From: Oscillospiraceae bacterium
GTDB lineage: Bacteria > Bacillota > Clostridia > Oscillospirales > Oscillospiraceae
Direction: 5' to 3'
Assembly (NCBI GenBank): GCA_015067435.1
Contig: SVMM01000008.1
Location: 62,001-126,000 of the forward strand
Length of the DNA: 64,000 bases
Below, piece after piece: positions 17,201 to 25,986 of the stretch. Position 1 is the stretch's first letter, and the number at the start of each line of letters is the position of its first letter. The notes below the pieces were generated by a model, which was not told the DNA's origin, ran no database searches, and saw only the letters and a list, made by a program, of their open reading frames with translations. Made by a program: the position numbers and the translations under genes.

Positions 17201-17967
17201 GCGAGGAGTTCCACACGCGCGAGTTCCTCGACCAGAACGTGTTCAGCGACATCATGCTCAACAACATCCTCGGCCCCGTGGCGTTCTTCCTGCTGCACGG
17301 GGAGGATCTGGACTGCATCCGCTACAACCAGCAGTTCTACAACGAGGTGAACACGGAGCAGTTCGACCTGCTGATGAAGTCCGCCCAGAAGCTTGTGGTG
17401 GACGAGGATCTGCCGGTGCTCTACGGCATTTTGGAGCACGCGATGAACGACCCGCTCAACGGCGCCGCCGACGTGGTTCGCTTCAAGCGCGCCAACGGCA
17501 AGTTCTCGCAGTTCCGCCTGCAATTCTTCTATCTCGACGAGGACGAGAGCGGGATGCGCTTCTACGGCTCCGTCCGCGACGTCACGCAGCTGGAGCGGCT
17601 CAACGGACAGATGCGCATGATCACGAACCTTTCCAACGACGAGATCGTTTTTGTACGCAGACGTGAAAGCGGGCTTTTGTTCCAAGTGACGGTACACGGT
17701 CTGGAGGAGGCGTTCGGCTGCTCCCGCGAGGAGTTCGAGCAGGAGCTCAACAGCGGCAGCTTCCGCCGGCGCATCAAGGACGAGGACTATGAGATGCTCA
17801 TGCGCCTGATCGACGAGAGCGGCGACCGGATGGCGGATTATTCGCCCGCGTTCCCGGTTTTGGGCGCGGACGGGGAGACCATACCCATGCAGGTGCGCTT
17901 CGACGCCGTGCAGGACAAGAGCAGCGGAGTGGAATATCTGCTCATGATACGAAGGGCGGACAAATGA
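14206..17967 (+). CDS. Membrane-bound PAS / degenerate GGDEF / EAL protein (probable c-di-GMP phosphodiesterase)
   Basis: A 1253-aa sensor. It has a TM segment at about 13-32, an extracytoplasmic sensor of about 170 residues, a second TM near 205-226, a HAMP-like/coiled linker, a PAS domain (about 330-440), GGDEF (about 590-720), EAL (about 740-985) and a C-terminal PAS-like tail. The GGDEF signature is GMDDF (647-651), so cyclase activity is unlikely. EAL catalytic elements remain: ESL (768-770), ITES, DDFGSGYSSL (about 889-898), KLD and EGVET. It probably hydrolyses c-di-GMP under control of an external ligand. The pseudo-GGDEF may bind GTP as a regulator. Confidence 0.88.
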   Translation: MANKTSPINRSIVLGCAVLIIVLSLILSIQTNYAFTDALYDQYNARLRDVVTFLEHNTDADDLRECIQNVTSSPKRDELQRLVNQMVDDFETEFIYIVLPLDEDGGKLYSIVSSTSEAERLAGDDEDWPIMYDCSEDYTRDELQSYLDAWNADDVVFFRETSDWGVCYTGCKPLKTSDGETIALVCADYLVDTVNKTVSAYVVRYALLIVVACTVFGALLAMWLRNRVTRPIQALEQSALRFAQMSHELDDIGDLSIETEDLQASGEVKMLIDAVAKLSKEMKEQAASALVVKNYAKEIEEENQRLSDKAESAARIAELTKSMTTLLNNMPGMYFSKDIESRRYVACNQAFAEYAGKPDPEGVAGLTDHEIFDEVTADHFVEDDSKAIAMDEPYVFFEDVLDAGGEHRQFRTTKLKYTDHTGKVCLLGMCLDFTELTRVKSASTMYLNIVRSLSASYSRLYYVNLKTDVFIEYRSDRGNEDLSEERQGTDFFGCSVREARDQLYPEDVNMFLESFTKDKVTRALDEHGEFTLSYRLMTDGEPVLVSLRASRMQGDESSILIGVNTSENLSAKNELTGLIMKDAFFINGQELLREHPEGWCVIAMDLEHFKLFNEWYGMDEGDKLLSQIGALLARVEEITGGLACYMGMDDFCVLAPYDEERIHALYDDIHRMIMDHGTSVGFMPAVGVCKADGKNTIQELYDRASLASHHAKENYHTRIRLFEESMYKKTERDYQILSDFQKALKDHELFIMLQPQCEIAGGKVVGAESLVRWKKKSDGQMVSPGVFVPVLEQYGFVTDLDKFVWEEVCAWQRRWIDGGHTPLPVSVNVSQIDIFSIDVPNYFDMLLKKYDLPVDVVKVEITESAYVGDGIVADTVKRLREKGFLVLMDDFGSGYSSLNMLRNLNVDIIKLDAQFLRMNGDDRKGVHILESIVNMAKTMGVPIIVEGVETQEETDFISSLGCRYVQGYFFYRPMPVPDFEALIGDEANIDTNGFVFKVREEFHTREFLDQNVFSDIMLNNILGPVAFFLLHGEDLDCIRYNQQFYNEVNTEQFDLLMKSAQKLVVDEDLPVLYGILEHAMNDPLNGAADVVRFKRANGKFSQFRLQFFYLDEDESGMRFYGSVRDVTQLERLNGQMRMITNLSNDEIVFVRRRESGLLFQVTVHGLEEAFGCSREEFEQELNSGSFRRRIKDEDYEMLMRLIDESGDRMADYSPAFPVLGADGETIPMQVRFDAVQDKSSGVEYLLMIRRADK

Positions 17968-17973
17968 GAGTAT

Positions 17974-18005
17974 CAGGGCGGTTCCGGCGCAGAGGAACCG
18001 CCCTG
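17974..18005 (+). other. Strong hairpin between the EAL gene and the clostripain-like gene
   Basis: CAGGGCGGTTCC (17974-17985) and GGAACCGCCCTG (17994-18005) form a perfect 12-bp stem with an 8-nt loop. There is no T run on either strand. It may stabilise or process the mRNA rather than terminate it. Confidence 0.6.
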
Positions 18006-18043
18006 TCCGCACAACCAAATGAGGAAGAAAGGATGGAAAAGAG

Positions 18044-20266
18044 ATGAAGACGACCGGACTGAAAAGGGCGGCGGCCCTGCTGCTCGCCGCGCTGTTTGCG
18101 CTGTTTTGCACCGGCTGCGGCGAAAGCGGGGGAAAGGAACCGCCGGAAACCCCATCGCAAAACCAGGGACAGCAACAGGGCCAGAGCGGCCAGACTCAGA
18201 ACAATGTACCGACCGAAACCTTTGATTTCTCCTCCGAGGTGCAGGGCCTGACGATGAACGTCAACCGAGACACGGGACGGTTGAGCGTCAAGCGTGTTCC
18301 CTTGCCTTCGTGGATCAACAAAGGTGATTCCGGGAAGTGGACGATCTTCGTCTACCTCTGCGGCACCGATCTGGAAACCTCCTACGGCTCCGCCACGGAC
18401 GACCTGATCGAGATCGTCGACGGCGCGGTCGGCAACGGCGTGCGCTTCGTTGTCGAGACCGGAGGCGCGGAGGAGTGGTGGAACGACACCGTGGGAGCCA
18501 ACAAGCTCCAGCGCTTCCTCGTGGAGGACGAGAACATCGAGCTGGTGGACGAGCAGCGCCGCACCGGCATGGGACGGCAGGAGACCTTTGCCGACTTTTT
18601 GCAGTGGGGCGTGGACAACTACGCCTCGGAGCACATGGGCGTCATCCTCTGGAACCACGGCGGCGGCAGCATCACGGGCATCTGCTTCGACGAGACGGAC
18701 GACTACGACTCCCTGAGCCTGCGCGAGCTGGACGGCGCGTTCCTCAGCGTCTGCGGCAATCTGGGGCGCAAGTTCGACTTCGTCGGCTTCGACGCCTGCC
18801 TGATGGGCAGTCTGGAGGCGGCGAACATCCTCGCCTCCTACGCCGACTACATGTACGCCTCGCAGGAGACGGAGCCGGGCACCGGCTGGGACTATGTCGC
18901 GATGGGGAAGTACCTCGGTGCGAATCCGGACACGGACGCGAAGCAGCTCGGCATCGTGACCTGCGACAGCTTCTATGAGTCCTGCGCGGCGGTCGAGGAG
19001 GAGGATCTGTGCACGCTCTCGGTGATCGACCTCTCCAAGCTGGACGCGCTGCTGGTGAGCTTCAACGACTTTGCCCACGGCATGTACGATTCCGCGGCGG
19101 ACACGGCGAACTGCGTCGATATGATCCGCGGCATTTCGCAGGTGGACAACTTCGGTGGCAACAACCGCTCCGAGGGATACACGAACATGGTGGACATGGG
19201 CGGCATCATCTCCGCCTGCGAGAGCTATTCCGACGGCGCGAGGGACACGCTCAACGCGCTGGAGAACGCGGTGGTCTACTCCGTCAGCGGCAACATGCAC
19301 GAAACGGCGTCGGGTCTTTCGATGTACTATCCGCTCAGCGTGCAGGGCTCCGAGGAGCTTGCCATCTTCGGCGACATCTGCCCGAGCCCGTATTACCTCT
19401 CCTTTGTCGACCGCCAGAATCAGGGCAGCGTGGACGTCGACTCGGTGGACGACTATGACGACGACTTCTGGTTCGACGACGACGGCAACTGGTTCTGGGG
19501 CCTTTTCTTCCAGAACTATCAGGATGAGGACTATGAGAACGAGAACGACTGGTTCGACGGCTACTGGGACTATCTCGACGACTATGAGCCGACCGGCGAA
19601 AGCCCGCTGATCACCTTCGCCGTGGAGCCGCATCTGGATGAGGACGGCGATTTCTGGTTTGAGCTGGACGACAGCGGCTGGGAGTACGCCGCGGACGTCT
19701 ACGGCCTCGTCTACGAGCTTTCGGAGGACGGCGAGGATCTCATCGAGCTGGGCCAGACCTACGATCTGCGCGGCGGCTGGGACACCGGCATCTTCATGGA
19801 CGACTTCGACGGCTACTGGCTCTCGCTGCCCGACGGGCAGAATCTTGTCACCTACATCGTCGAGGATACCGGGGATTATGTGATCTACACCTCGCCGATC
19901 CGGCTCAACGGCGAGGAGACCAACCTGCGCCTGCGGCAGGATTACGAGGACGGCACCGTGACCGTCGAGGGCGCGTGGGACGGCCTGAACGAGTACGGCG
20001 CGGCGTCGCGCGAGATCGTCAAGCTGAAGGCCGGCGACGTGATCGTCCCGCTCTACAACGCCTACTCGCTGGAGACGGACGACGAGTTCTACTATCACGG
20101 CGTCGAGTTCACTGTTACCGGTGATTTCGAGATCTACTACGACATCATGGAGGACGGCGACTACGTGTTCGCCTTCTGCATCGACGATCTCTACGGCGAC
20201 TATTACATCTCCGATTTCGCGATGTTCACGGTCGAGGACGGCGAGGTCTGGTACGACCTGCCGTAA
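18044..20266 (+). CDS. Clostripain-family (C11) cysteine peptidase lipoprotein
   Basis: A 740-aa surface lipoprotein. The signal peptide ends in a lipobox-like CTGC (Cys about 25), followed by a Gln/Ser-rich linker. The C11 core spans about residues 95-440. The catalytic His is in LWNHGGG (H205) and the catalytic Cys in FDACLMG (C252). Residues about 462-515 form an unusually acidic, Trp/Tyr/Phe-rich segment, followed by beta-rich domains. Clostripain cleaves after Arg; the specificity here is unknown. It sits between two signalling genes, so it may process a signal or surface protein for them. GAAAGG precedes the ATG. Confidence 0.87.
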   Translation: MKTTGLKRAAALLLAALFALFCTGCGESGGKEPPETPSQNQGQQQGQSGQTQNNVPTETFDFSSEVQGLTMNVNRDTGRLSVKRVPLPSWINKGDSGKWTIFVYLCGTDLETSYGSATDDLIEIVDGAVGNGVRFVVETGGAEEWWNDTVGANKLQRFLVEDENIELVDEQRRTGMGRQETFADFLQWGVDNYASEHMGVILWNHGGGSITGICFDETDDYDSLSLRELDGAFLSVCGNLGRKFDFVGFDACLMGSLEAANILASYADYMYASQETEPGTGWDYVAMGKYLGANPDTDAKQLGIVTCDSFYESCAAVEEEDLCTLSVIDLSKLDALLVSFNDFAHGMYDSAADTANCVDMIRGISQVDNFGGNNRSEGYTNMVDMGGIISACESYSDGARDTLNALENAVVYSVSGNMHETASGLSMYYPLSVQGSEELAIFGDICPSPYYLSFVDRQNQGSVDVDSVDDYDDDFWFDDDGNWFWGLFFQNYQDEDYENENDWFDGYWDYLDDYEPTGESPLITFAVEPHLDEDGDFWFELDDSGWEYAADVYGLVYELSEDGEDLIELGQTYDLRGGWDTGIFMDDFDGYWLSLPDGQNLVTYIVEDTGDYVIYTSPIRLNGEETNLRLRQDYEDGTVTVEGAWDGLNEYGAASREIVKLKAGDVIVPLYNAYSLETDDEFYYHGVEFTVTGDFEIYYDIMEDGDYVFAFCIDDLYGDYYISDFAMFTVEDGEVWYDLP

Positions 20267-20304
20267 AACTGCCGTTATCCCGCTTTTGAGGGTGGTCAGA
20301 CACG

Positions 20305-23300
20305 ATGAAAAAGTGGACGTTTGAAATCAATCCGGGCAACATCGCGCTGATCCTGCTGTGCACTGGCGTCAATTTTCTGGGCGCGTGGCTGGCGAAGCGC
20401 CTGATGATGCCCTTCTGGCTGGACTCCATCGGCACGTTTATGGCGGCGGTGCTGCTCGGCCCGCTCGCCGGCGCCATCTCCGGCGGATTGCTGAACGTGA
20501 TCGCCGAGTTCTTTTCGCCCGGCGAGATCTGGTTTGCCCTCGTGAGCATCGGCGGCGGCATCGCCGTCGGCCTGTTCTTCCCGCGCGACCGGAAGATCGA
20601 GCCTTTTTCCGTCATAGCGACCGCGCTGTTCGCGGGCTTTGTCATGACGGTGATTTCGACGCCGCTGAACCTGTATTTTAACAACGGCTATGTGGGGCAC
20701 CCGTGGGGCGACGCGCTGGTGGATATGCTCTCGTACCACATCAATTACAAGACGCTCTGCTGTGTCGCGGGCGAGCTGCTGGTCAACATGCCGGACAAGG
20801 CGATCAGCATCTTCATCGCGCTGAGCATTCTGTTTTTTGTGCGCAAACAGCGGGATAAGGCGGGAAAGAAGAAATCGGACGGCGCGCTTCTGCTGGCCGT
20901 CGCGGCGGCAATCAGTCTGCCGGCGCTGACGGTCTGCGCCGACGCGGCGCGGACGAACTACGGCGCGGAGTACGCCGCCGTCATCTACGGGAAGGACGAC
21001 GGGCTGGTTTCCGCCGAGATCAACACCGTTGCGCAGACGGACGACGGCTTCATCTGGGCGGGTGCCTACTCCGGCATCTATCGCTACAACGGGTCGGAAT
21101 TCCGCCAGATACAGCTGGACGAGCGCATCAGCAACGCGATGTGCATGTACGAGGACAGCAGGGGCGGGCTGTGGATCGGCACGAACGACAGCGGCGTCGC
21201 CCGCTATGTGCCGGAGACCGGGGAGCTGACGTTTTACTCCACGGCGGAGGGGCTTTCCTCCGACTCCATCCGCGCCATCTGCGAGGATGAAAACGGATGC
21301 GTCTACGTCGGCACCACAATGGAGCTCTGCCGGATCGACGAGGACGGCGTCCATGCGTTTTCCGGCTATCCGCAGCTCTCCGGCGTGCAGTCGATCGCCA
21401 GTCTGGGCGGGGAGCGGATCGCCGGCATCACCTCCCGCGGCCTGTTGTTCGTGCTCAAGGAGAACAAGCTGGTCTTTACCGGCGAGAGCGCGGACACGGA
21501 CGCATCTTATTCCGCGCTTGCATTTAACGGCGATTCCGAGCTGCTGGTCGGTTCCTCCGGCAGCATCCTGTTCCGCTTTCTTGTCGACGCGGAGGGCAGC
21601 CTCAAGTCGGAGGGGGCGCTCCACGCCCCGGAGGTGAGCGACGTCAACTGCATCCGCTACGCGCCGGAGGAGGGCGGATACTTTGTCGCCGCGTCCGTGG
21701 GACTTGCCTTTGTGGGCAGGAACATGAGCGTGGAGTCCTTGGAAAGGGATGATTTCGGCAGCGGGGTTTCCGACATTATCACGGACTATCAGAACAACAT
21801 CTGGTTCGCCTCAAGCAATCACGGCATCATGAAGCTGGCGCGGTCGCCGTTTTTCAACGTGTCCCACATGGCGGGACTGGAGGAAACCGTCGTCAACGCG
21901 CTGCTCTCGGACGGAAACCGGCTGTATGTCGGCACGGACACGGGGCTGGAGATCCTCAACACCTCCAATTTCGGACCGGTGAACAACACCGCGACGGAGT
22001 TCCTTGCCGGAGAGAGAATACGCCATCTGATGAAGGATGCGCGGGGCGATATCTGGGCCAGCACCTACGGAAAACACGGCCTCGTCTGCATCTCGCCGGA
22101 CGGTTCGGCGAGGTGCATTGAGGAGGAGCAGGAGGATGCGCTGCTCGGCAACCGGTTCCGCTTCACCATGCAGATGTCGGACGGCACTGTGCTTGCCGCT
22201 TCGACCGAAGGGCTGAACTTCCTGCGAAACGGGACGGTCGCCTATGTCATCGCGGAGGATGAGGGGCTGACGCTGCCGAAGATCCTGTGCGCCGCGGAGT
22301 GCCCGGACGGCACGGTCCTTGTCGGCTCCGACGGCGACGGCGTCTATCACATCAGGGGCGAGCGCGTTATCGGCCACATCGGCGTGGACGAGGGACTGCA
22401 ATCCCAAGTCGTCATGCGCATCGTGCCCTGCGGGGGCGGATACCTCTATGTGACGAGCAACGGCCTGTATTTTCAGGGGGCGGATACCGCCAACGACGCG
22501 GTTCGCAGGCTCAAGGCGTTCCCCTACAGCAACAACTACGACGTCTACGTCGCGGATGACGGCAAGGCGTGGGTCAGCTCCAGCGCGGGGCTTTTCGTGG
22601 TCGACACCGGGCAGCTGATCGCGGATCAGAATTATCAGTATGTCCTGCTCAACCATGTCCTCGGCTTTGACACCACGCTGACCTCCAACGCGTGGAACAC
22701 CGTGCACGGAGACGAGCTGTACCTCTGCTGCACGGACGGTGTCCGGCGCGTCAACACGAAGACCTACGACGACTGGAACGAAAACTACCGCATCGTGATG
22801 TCCTCGCTCACCGTCGAGGGCGAGCCGGTGGAGCTCGTGGACGGCGTCTATCAGATCCCGGCGGGGCAGGGAAGGGTGATGATCTGGCCGGCGGTGCTCA
22901 ACTACGCGATCTCCAACCCGCTGGTTTCCATCCACATGGAGGGCGTCGACGATCCCGGCGTGCTCATCCACCAGAACGAGATGAACACCGAGTACAACAT
23001 GACGCTGCCCTACGGCGACTATCAGGTGCACGTCGAGGTTCTGGACGAGCTGACCGGCGAGACGAAGAAGGAGCACTTCTTCGCGCTGCACAAGGAAGCG
23101 GAGCTGTACGAATATACGTATTACAAGGCTTATCTCATTCTGGTCAGCGCCATGCTCATCGCGTTTCTCGCGTGGATGATCGCCAAGATGAGCAACATGG
23201 CGATCATTCACCGGCAGTACGACCAGATCAAGGAGGCCAAGGAGGAGGCGGAGTACGCCAATCATGCGAAGTCGCGATTCCTCGCCCAGATGTCCCACGA

Positions 23301-25089
23301 GATCCGGACGCCCATCAATGCCGTGCTCGGCATGGACGAGATGATCCTGCGGGAGAGCCGGGAGGAGGAGATCCGCGGCTACGCGGCGGACATCTACACG
23401 GCGGGCAACACGCTGCTGTCCCTCATCAACGACATTCTGGATTCCTCGAAGATCGAATCCGGCAAGATGGAGATCGTGCCGGTGGAATATGAGTTGGCGA
23501 CGCTGGTGCGCGACCTGCGCAACATGATTATCCAGCGCGCGCAGGCAAAAGACCTCAGGCTGGAGCTCTCTGTCGACGAAAACCTCCCGCGCTGTCTGTT
23601 CGGCGACGACGTGCGCATCCGGCAGGTCGTGACGAACATCCTCACCAACGCCGTGAAGTACACGCCCTCCGGCACCGTCTGGTTCCGCGTCGGCGGCACG
23701 GTGGAGGGAGACGAGGCAACGCTGCACGTCGAGGTCGAGGACACGGGCATCGGCATCAAGGAGGAGGATCTTCCCAAGCTCTTCGAGGCGTATCAGCGCA
23801 TCGAGGAGGGGCGCAACCGCCACATCGAGGGCACGGGCCTCGGCATGACCATCACGATCCAGCTGCTTTCGATGATGAACAGCAAGCTGGAGGTGGAGAG
23901 CGTCTACGGCAAGGGCTCAAAATTCTGGTTTGACCTGAAACAGCAGGTCGTCGACCACACGCCCATCGGCAACTTTACCGACAGCATCAACGTCCCGAAC
24001 GAGGATTACTGCCACGAGGGCGCGTTCATCGCGCCGGAAGCGCACGTGCTGGTGGTGGACGACAACGCGATGAACCGCAAGGTGTTCCGCAGCCTTCTCA
24101 AGGTGACGCAGATCCAGGTCACGGAGGCGGAAGGCGGCGCGGAAGCGCTGGAGCTGGCGGCGAACGAGCGCTTCGACATGGTGTTCATGGATCACATGAT
24201 GCCGGATATGGACGGCGTGGAGACGCTGGGGCACATGCGCAAAATCGAGGGCTACGACAAGGTTCCAATCTTCGTGCTGACCGCGAACGCGGTCACGGGC
24301 GCGAAGGAGCAGTACCTTGAGGCGGGCTTCGACGGGTTCATCTCCAAGCCCGTCGTGTCGGAGAGACTGGAAACGGCGCTTCGCGAGACGCTGCCGCCGG
24401 AGCTGCTCCTGCCCTATGAGGGCGGGGAGGGCGAAGGCGCGCTCGAAACTGCGCCCGCCGCGCCGGAGGATCTGCCGACGGTGGACGGGCTGGATTGGAG
24501 CTACGCGTGGCTGCACCTGCCGGAGCGGGAGCTGCTGGAATCCACGGTGCGCGAGTTCCGCGACGTGATCGGCATTCAGGCGGACAAGCTGGACAGAATG
24601 TGGCAGGCGATTCTCGGCGCGCCGGAGGACGCGGACGCGATGAGCGCGTACCGCATTCAGGTGCACGGTATGAAGAGCGCCGCCGCGACCATCGGAATCG
24701 TACCGCTCGCCGGCATGGCGAAAATGCTGGAATTTGCGGCGCGCGACAGCGATATCGAGACGATGGCAAAGCTGCACGACGTGTTTCTTGCGGAGTGGCG
24801 CTCGTACCGCGAGAAGCTCGGCGACGTGTTCGGCGCGGAGGAAGCGGAGCCGGACGAAGACAAAAAACCGGCGGACGCGGATATGCTGCGCTCGATGATG
24901 ACGATGCTGCGAAACGCGCTCGCGGACTTTGACGTGGACGCGGTGGACGGCGTCATGGAGCGGATGCGCTCCTTCCGATACGAACCGGCGGTGCAGGAGC
25001 TGCTGCCCGCGCTTTCGGCGGCGGTGGCCGACCTCGACGAGGATGAGGCGGAGCGCGTCATGAAGCAGATGGAGGAAACCCTGACCTGA
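20305..25089 (+). CDS. Giant hybrid histidine kinase: ECF-S-like membrane domain, propeller, HK, REC, HPt
   Basis: A 1594-aa protein. Residues about 1-185 hold 5-6 TM segments with the pattern PFWLDSIGTFMAAVLLGPLAG, typical of ECF-transporter S components. A TM at about 190-212 leads to an extracellular two-component-type beta-propeller (repeats such as GLWIGTNDSGVARY), a Y_Y_Y-like domain and a TM near 945-965. Cytoplasmic parts are HisKA (H998 in SHEIRTP), HATPase (DTGIGI, GTGLGM), REC (D1296 in MDHMMPDMDG) and HPt (H1454 in HGMKSAAATIG). It is a complete phosphorelay up to HPt. The downstream tandem-REC protein is a likely partner. Confidence 0.9.
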   Translation: MKKWTFEINPGNIALILLCTGVNFLGAWLAKRLMMPFWLDSIGTFMAAVLLGPLAGAISGGLLNVIAEFFSPGEIWFALVSIGGGIAVGLFFPRDRKIEPFSVIATALFAGFVMTVISTPLNLYFNNGYVGHPWGDALVDMLSYHINYKTLCCVAGELLVNMPDKAISIFIALSILFFVRKQRDKAGKKKSDGALLLAVAAAISLPALTVCADAARTNYGAEYAAVIYGKDDGLVSAEINTVAQTDDGFIWAGAYSGIYRYNGSEFRQIQLDERISNAMCMYEDSRGGLWIGTNDSGVARYVPETGELTFYSTAEGLSSDSIRAICEDENGCVYVGTTMELCRIDEDGVHAFSGYPQLSGVQSIASLGGERIAGITSRGLLFVLKENKLVFTGESADTDASYSALAFNGDSELLVGSSGSILFRFLVDAEGSLKSEGALHAPEVSDVNCIRYAPEEGGYFVAASVGLAFVGRNMSVESLERDDFGSGVSDIITDYQNNIWFASSNHGIMKLARSPFFNVSHMAGLEETVVNALLSDGNRLYVGTDTGLEILNTSNFGPVNNTATEFLAGERIRHLMKDARGDIWASTYGKHGLVCISPDGSARCIEEEQEDALLGNRFRFTMQMSDGTVLAASTEGLNFLRNGTVAYVIAEDEGLTLPKILCAAECPDGTVLVGSDGDGVYHIRGERVIGHIGVDEGLQSQVVMRIVPCGGGYLYVTSNGLYFQGADTANDAVRRLKAFPYSNNYDVYVADDGKAWVSSSAGLFVVDTGQLIADQNYQYVLLNHVLGFDTTLTSNAWNTVHGDELYLCCTDGVRRVNTKTYDDWNENYRIVMSSLTVEGEPVELVDGVYQIPAGQGRVMIWPAVLNYAISNPLVSIHMEGVDDPGVLIHQNEMNTEYNMTLPYGDYQVHVEVLDELTGETKKEHFFALHKEAELYEYTYYKAYLILVSAMLIAFLAWMIAKMSNMAIIHRQYDQIKEAKEEAEYANHAKSRFLAQMSHEIRTPINAVLGMDEMILRESREEEIRGYAADIYTAGNTLLSLINDILDSSKIESGKMEIVPVEYELATLVRDLRNMIIQRAQAKDLRLELSVDENLPRCLFGDDVRIRQVVTNILTNAVKYTPSGTVWFRVGGTVEGDEATLHVEVEDTGIGIKEEDLPKLFEAYQRIEEGRNRHIEGTGLGMTITIQLLSMMNSKLEVESVYGKGSKFWFDLKQQVVDHTPIGNFTDSINVPNEDYCHEGAFIAPEAHVLVVDDNAMNRKVFRSLLKVTQIQVTEAEGGAEALELAANERFDMVFMDHMMPDMDGVETLGHMRKIEGYDKVPIFVLTANAVTGAKEQYLEAGFDGFISKPVVSERLETALRETLPPELLLPYEGGEGEGALETAPAAPEDLPTVDGLDWSYAWLHLPERELLESTVREFRDVIGIQADKLDRMWQAILGAPEDADAMSAYRIQVHGMKSAAATIGIVPLAGMAKMLEFAARDSDIETMAKLHDVFLAEWRSYREKLGDVFGAEEAEPDEDKKPADADMLRSMMTMLRNALADFDVDAVDGVMERMRSFRYEPAVQELLPALSAAVADLDEDEAERVMKQMEETLT

Positions 25090-25140
25090 TCGCGGCGCGG
25101 CCGCGGAGATACAACAATTTGAGCAGGAGAGGCAATGCAA

Positions 25141-25920
25141 ATGAAAACGATTGTTGTCTACGGGAAGAAAAACGAAACGACGGAGGAGATCAGCGAATTC
25201 CTGCACGGCTATTTCCGCGTGGAGCTGTGCACGGAGGACGCGCAGCAGGCGCTGGGAATGATCAAGGTGGTCGAGCCGGACATGGTCGTGATGAGCCTGA
25301 TCGACTTTACGCCCGCGGAGCAGGAGCTTTTCAGCGGGATCAAGTCGGACTTCCCGTCCATGCCCGTCGTTTCGGTCGGCACGGTGGAGGAGCGGATGCG
25401 CTTCGGCAAGTACTACGTCGGCGGACAGATGGAAAACCTGCCCCGTCCGCTGAATATCGAGGCGCTGTTCTCGGCGGTCTGCCGCAAGCTCGGCGTGGAT
25501 GAGCAGGCGGTGAAGGACGAGGCGGAGGAGGCGAACGTTGAGCTGAAAAAGGTGCTGGTGGTGGACGACAACGCCGCGACGCTGCGCAGCATCAAGTTCA
25601 TGCTCAACGGCAAGTACGACATCACGCTGGTCAACTCCGGCATGAAGGCGCTCACGACCATCGCCAAGTCGCGCCCGGACGTGGTGCTGCTGGACTATGA
25701 AATGCCGGTGTGCGACGGAAGGCAGACGCTGGAGATGATCCGCTCGGAGCCGGATCTCGCCGATATCCCCGTGATCTTTCTCACGAGCGTCAACGACAAG
25801 GACAATATCGAGGCGGTCATCAAGCTGCGCCCCGCGGGCTATCTGCTCAAGCCCGCCGTTCCCGCCAAGCTGATTAAGGCGATCGAGGCGGCGCTCGCAG
25901 GCACGCCGCAGCAGCAGTAA
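25141..25920 (+). CDS. Tandem-receiver response regulator without output domain
   Basis: A 259-aa protein with two receiver domains. The first (about 1-115) is degenerate: the acceptor position is Ser52 in VVMSLID. The second (about 135-255) is intact, with VLVVDDN, D185 in VLLDYEMP, LTS and the LLKP lysine. There is no DNA-binding or enzymatic output. ATG at 25141 is chosen because AGGAGAGG ends 8 bases upstream; ATG at 25135 is closer. It follows the hybrid kinase by 51 bases and is probably co-transcribed, acting as phosphate acceptor or adaptor. Confidence 0.87.
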   Translation: MKTIVVYGKKNETTEEISEFLHGYFRVELCTEDAQQALGMIKVVEPDMVVMSLIDFTPAEQELFSGIKSDFPSMPVVSVGTVEERMRFGKYYVGGQMENLPRPLNIEALFSAVCRKLGVDEQAVKDEAEEANVELKKVLVVDDNAATLRSIKFMLNGKYDITLVNSGMKALTTIAKSRPDVVLLDYEMPVCDGRQTLEMIRSEPDLADIPVIFLTSVNDKDNIEAVIKLRPAGYLLKPAVPAKLIKAIEAALAGTPQQQ

Positions 25921-25935
25921 ACAAGATAGGAACAA

Positions 25936-25969
25936 CAGCGAAGGGAGCGCGGCCGCGCTCCCTTCGCTG
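25936..25969. terminator. Perfect palindromic hairpin between convergent genes
   Basis: 16-bp perfect arms (CAGCGAAGGGAGCGCG and its complement) with a 2-nt centre. It lies between the response regulator (+) and xdhC (-). Neither side has a clean T run, but its place between convergent stops suggests a bidirectional terminator. Confidence 0.65.
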
Positions 25970-25986
25970 CATATCGTAGGTACTAT

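Noticed and set aside
15040..18111. Very long minus-strand open frame (over 1000 codons) opposite the EAL gene
   Set aside because: It is an antisense shadow caused by GC-rich codon bias. Its translation is a low-complexity His/Val/Leu/Arg mixture without domains, while the plus strand has clear catalytic motifs.
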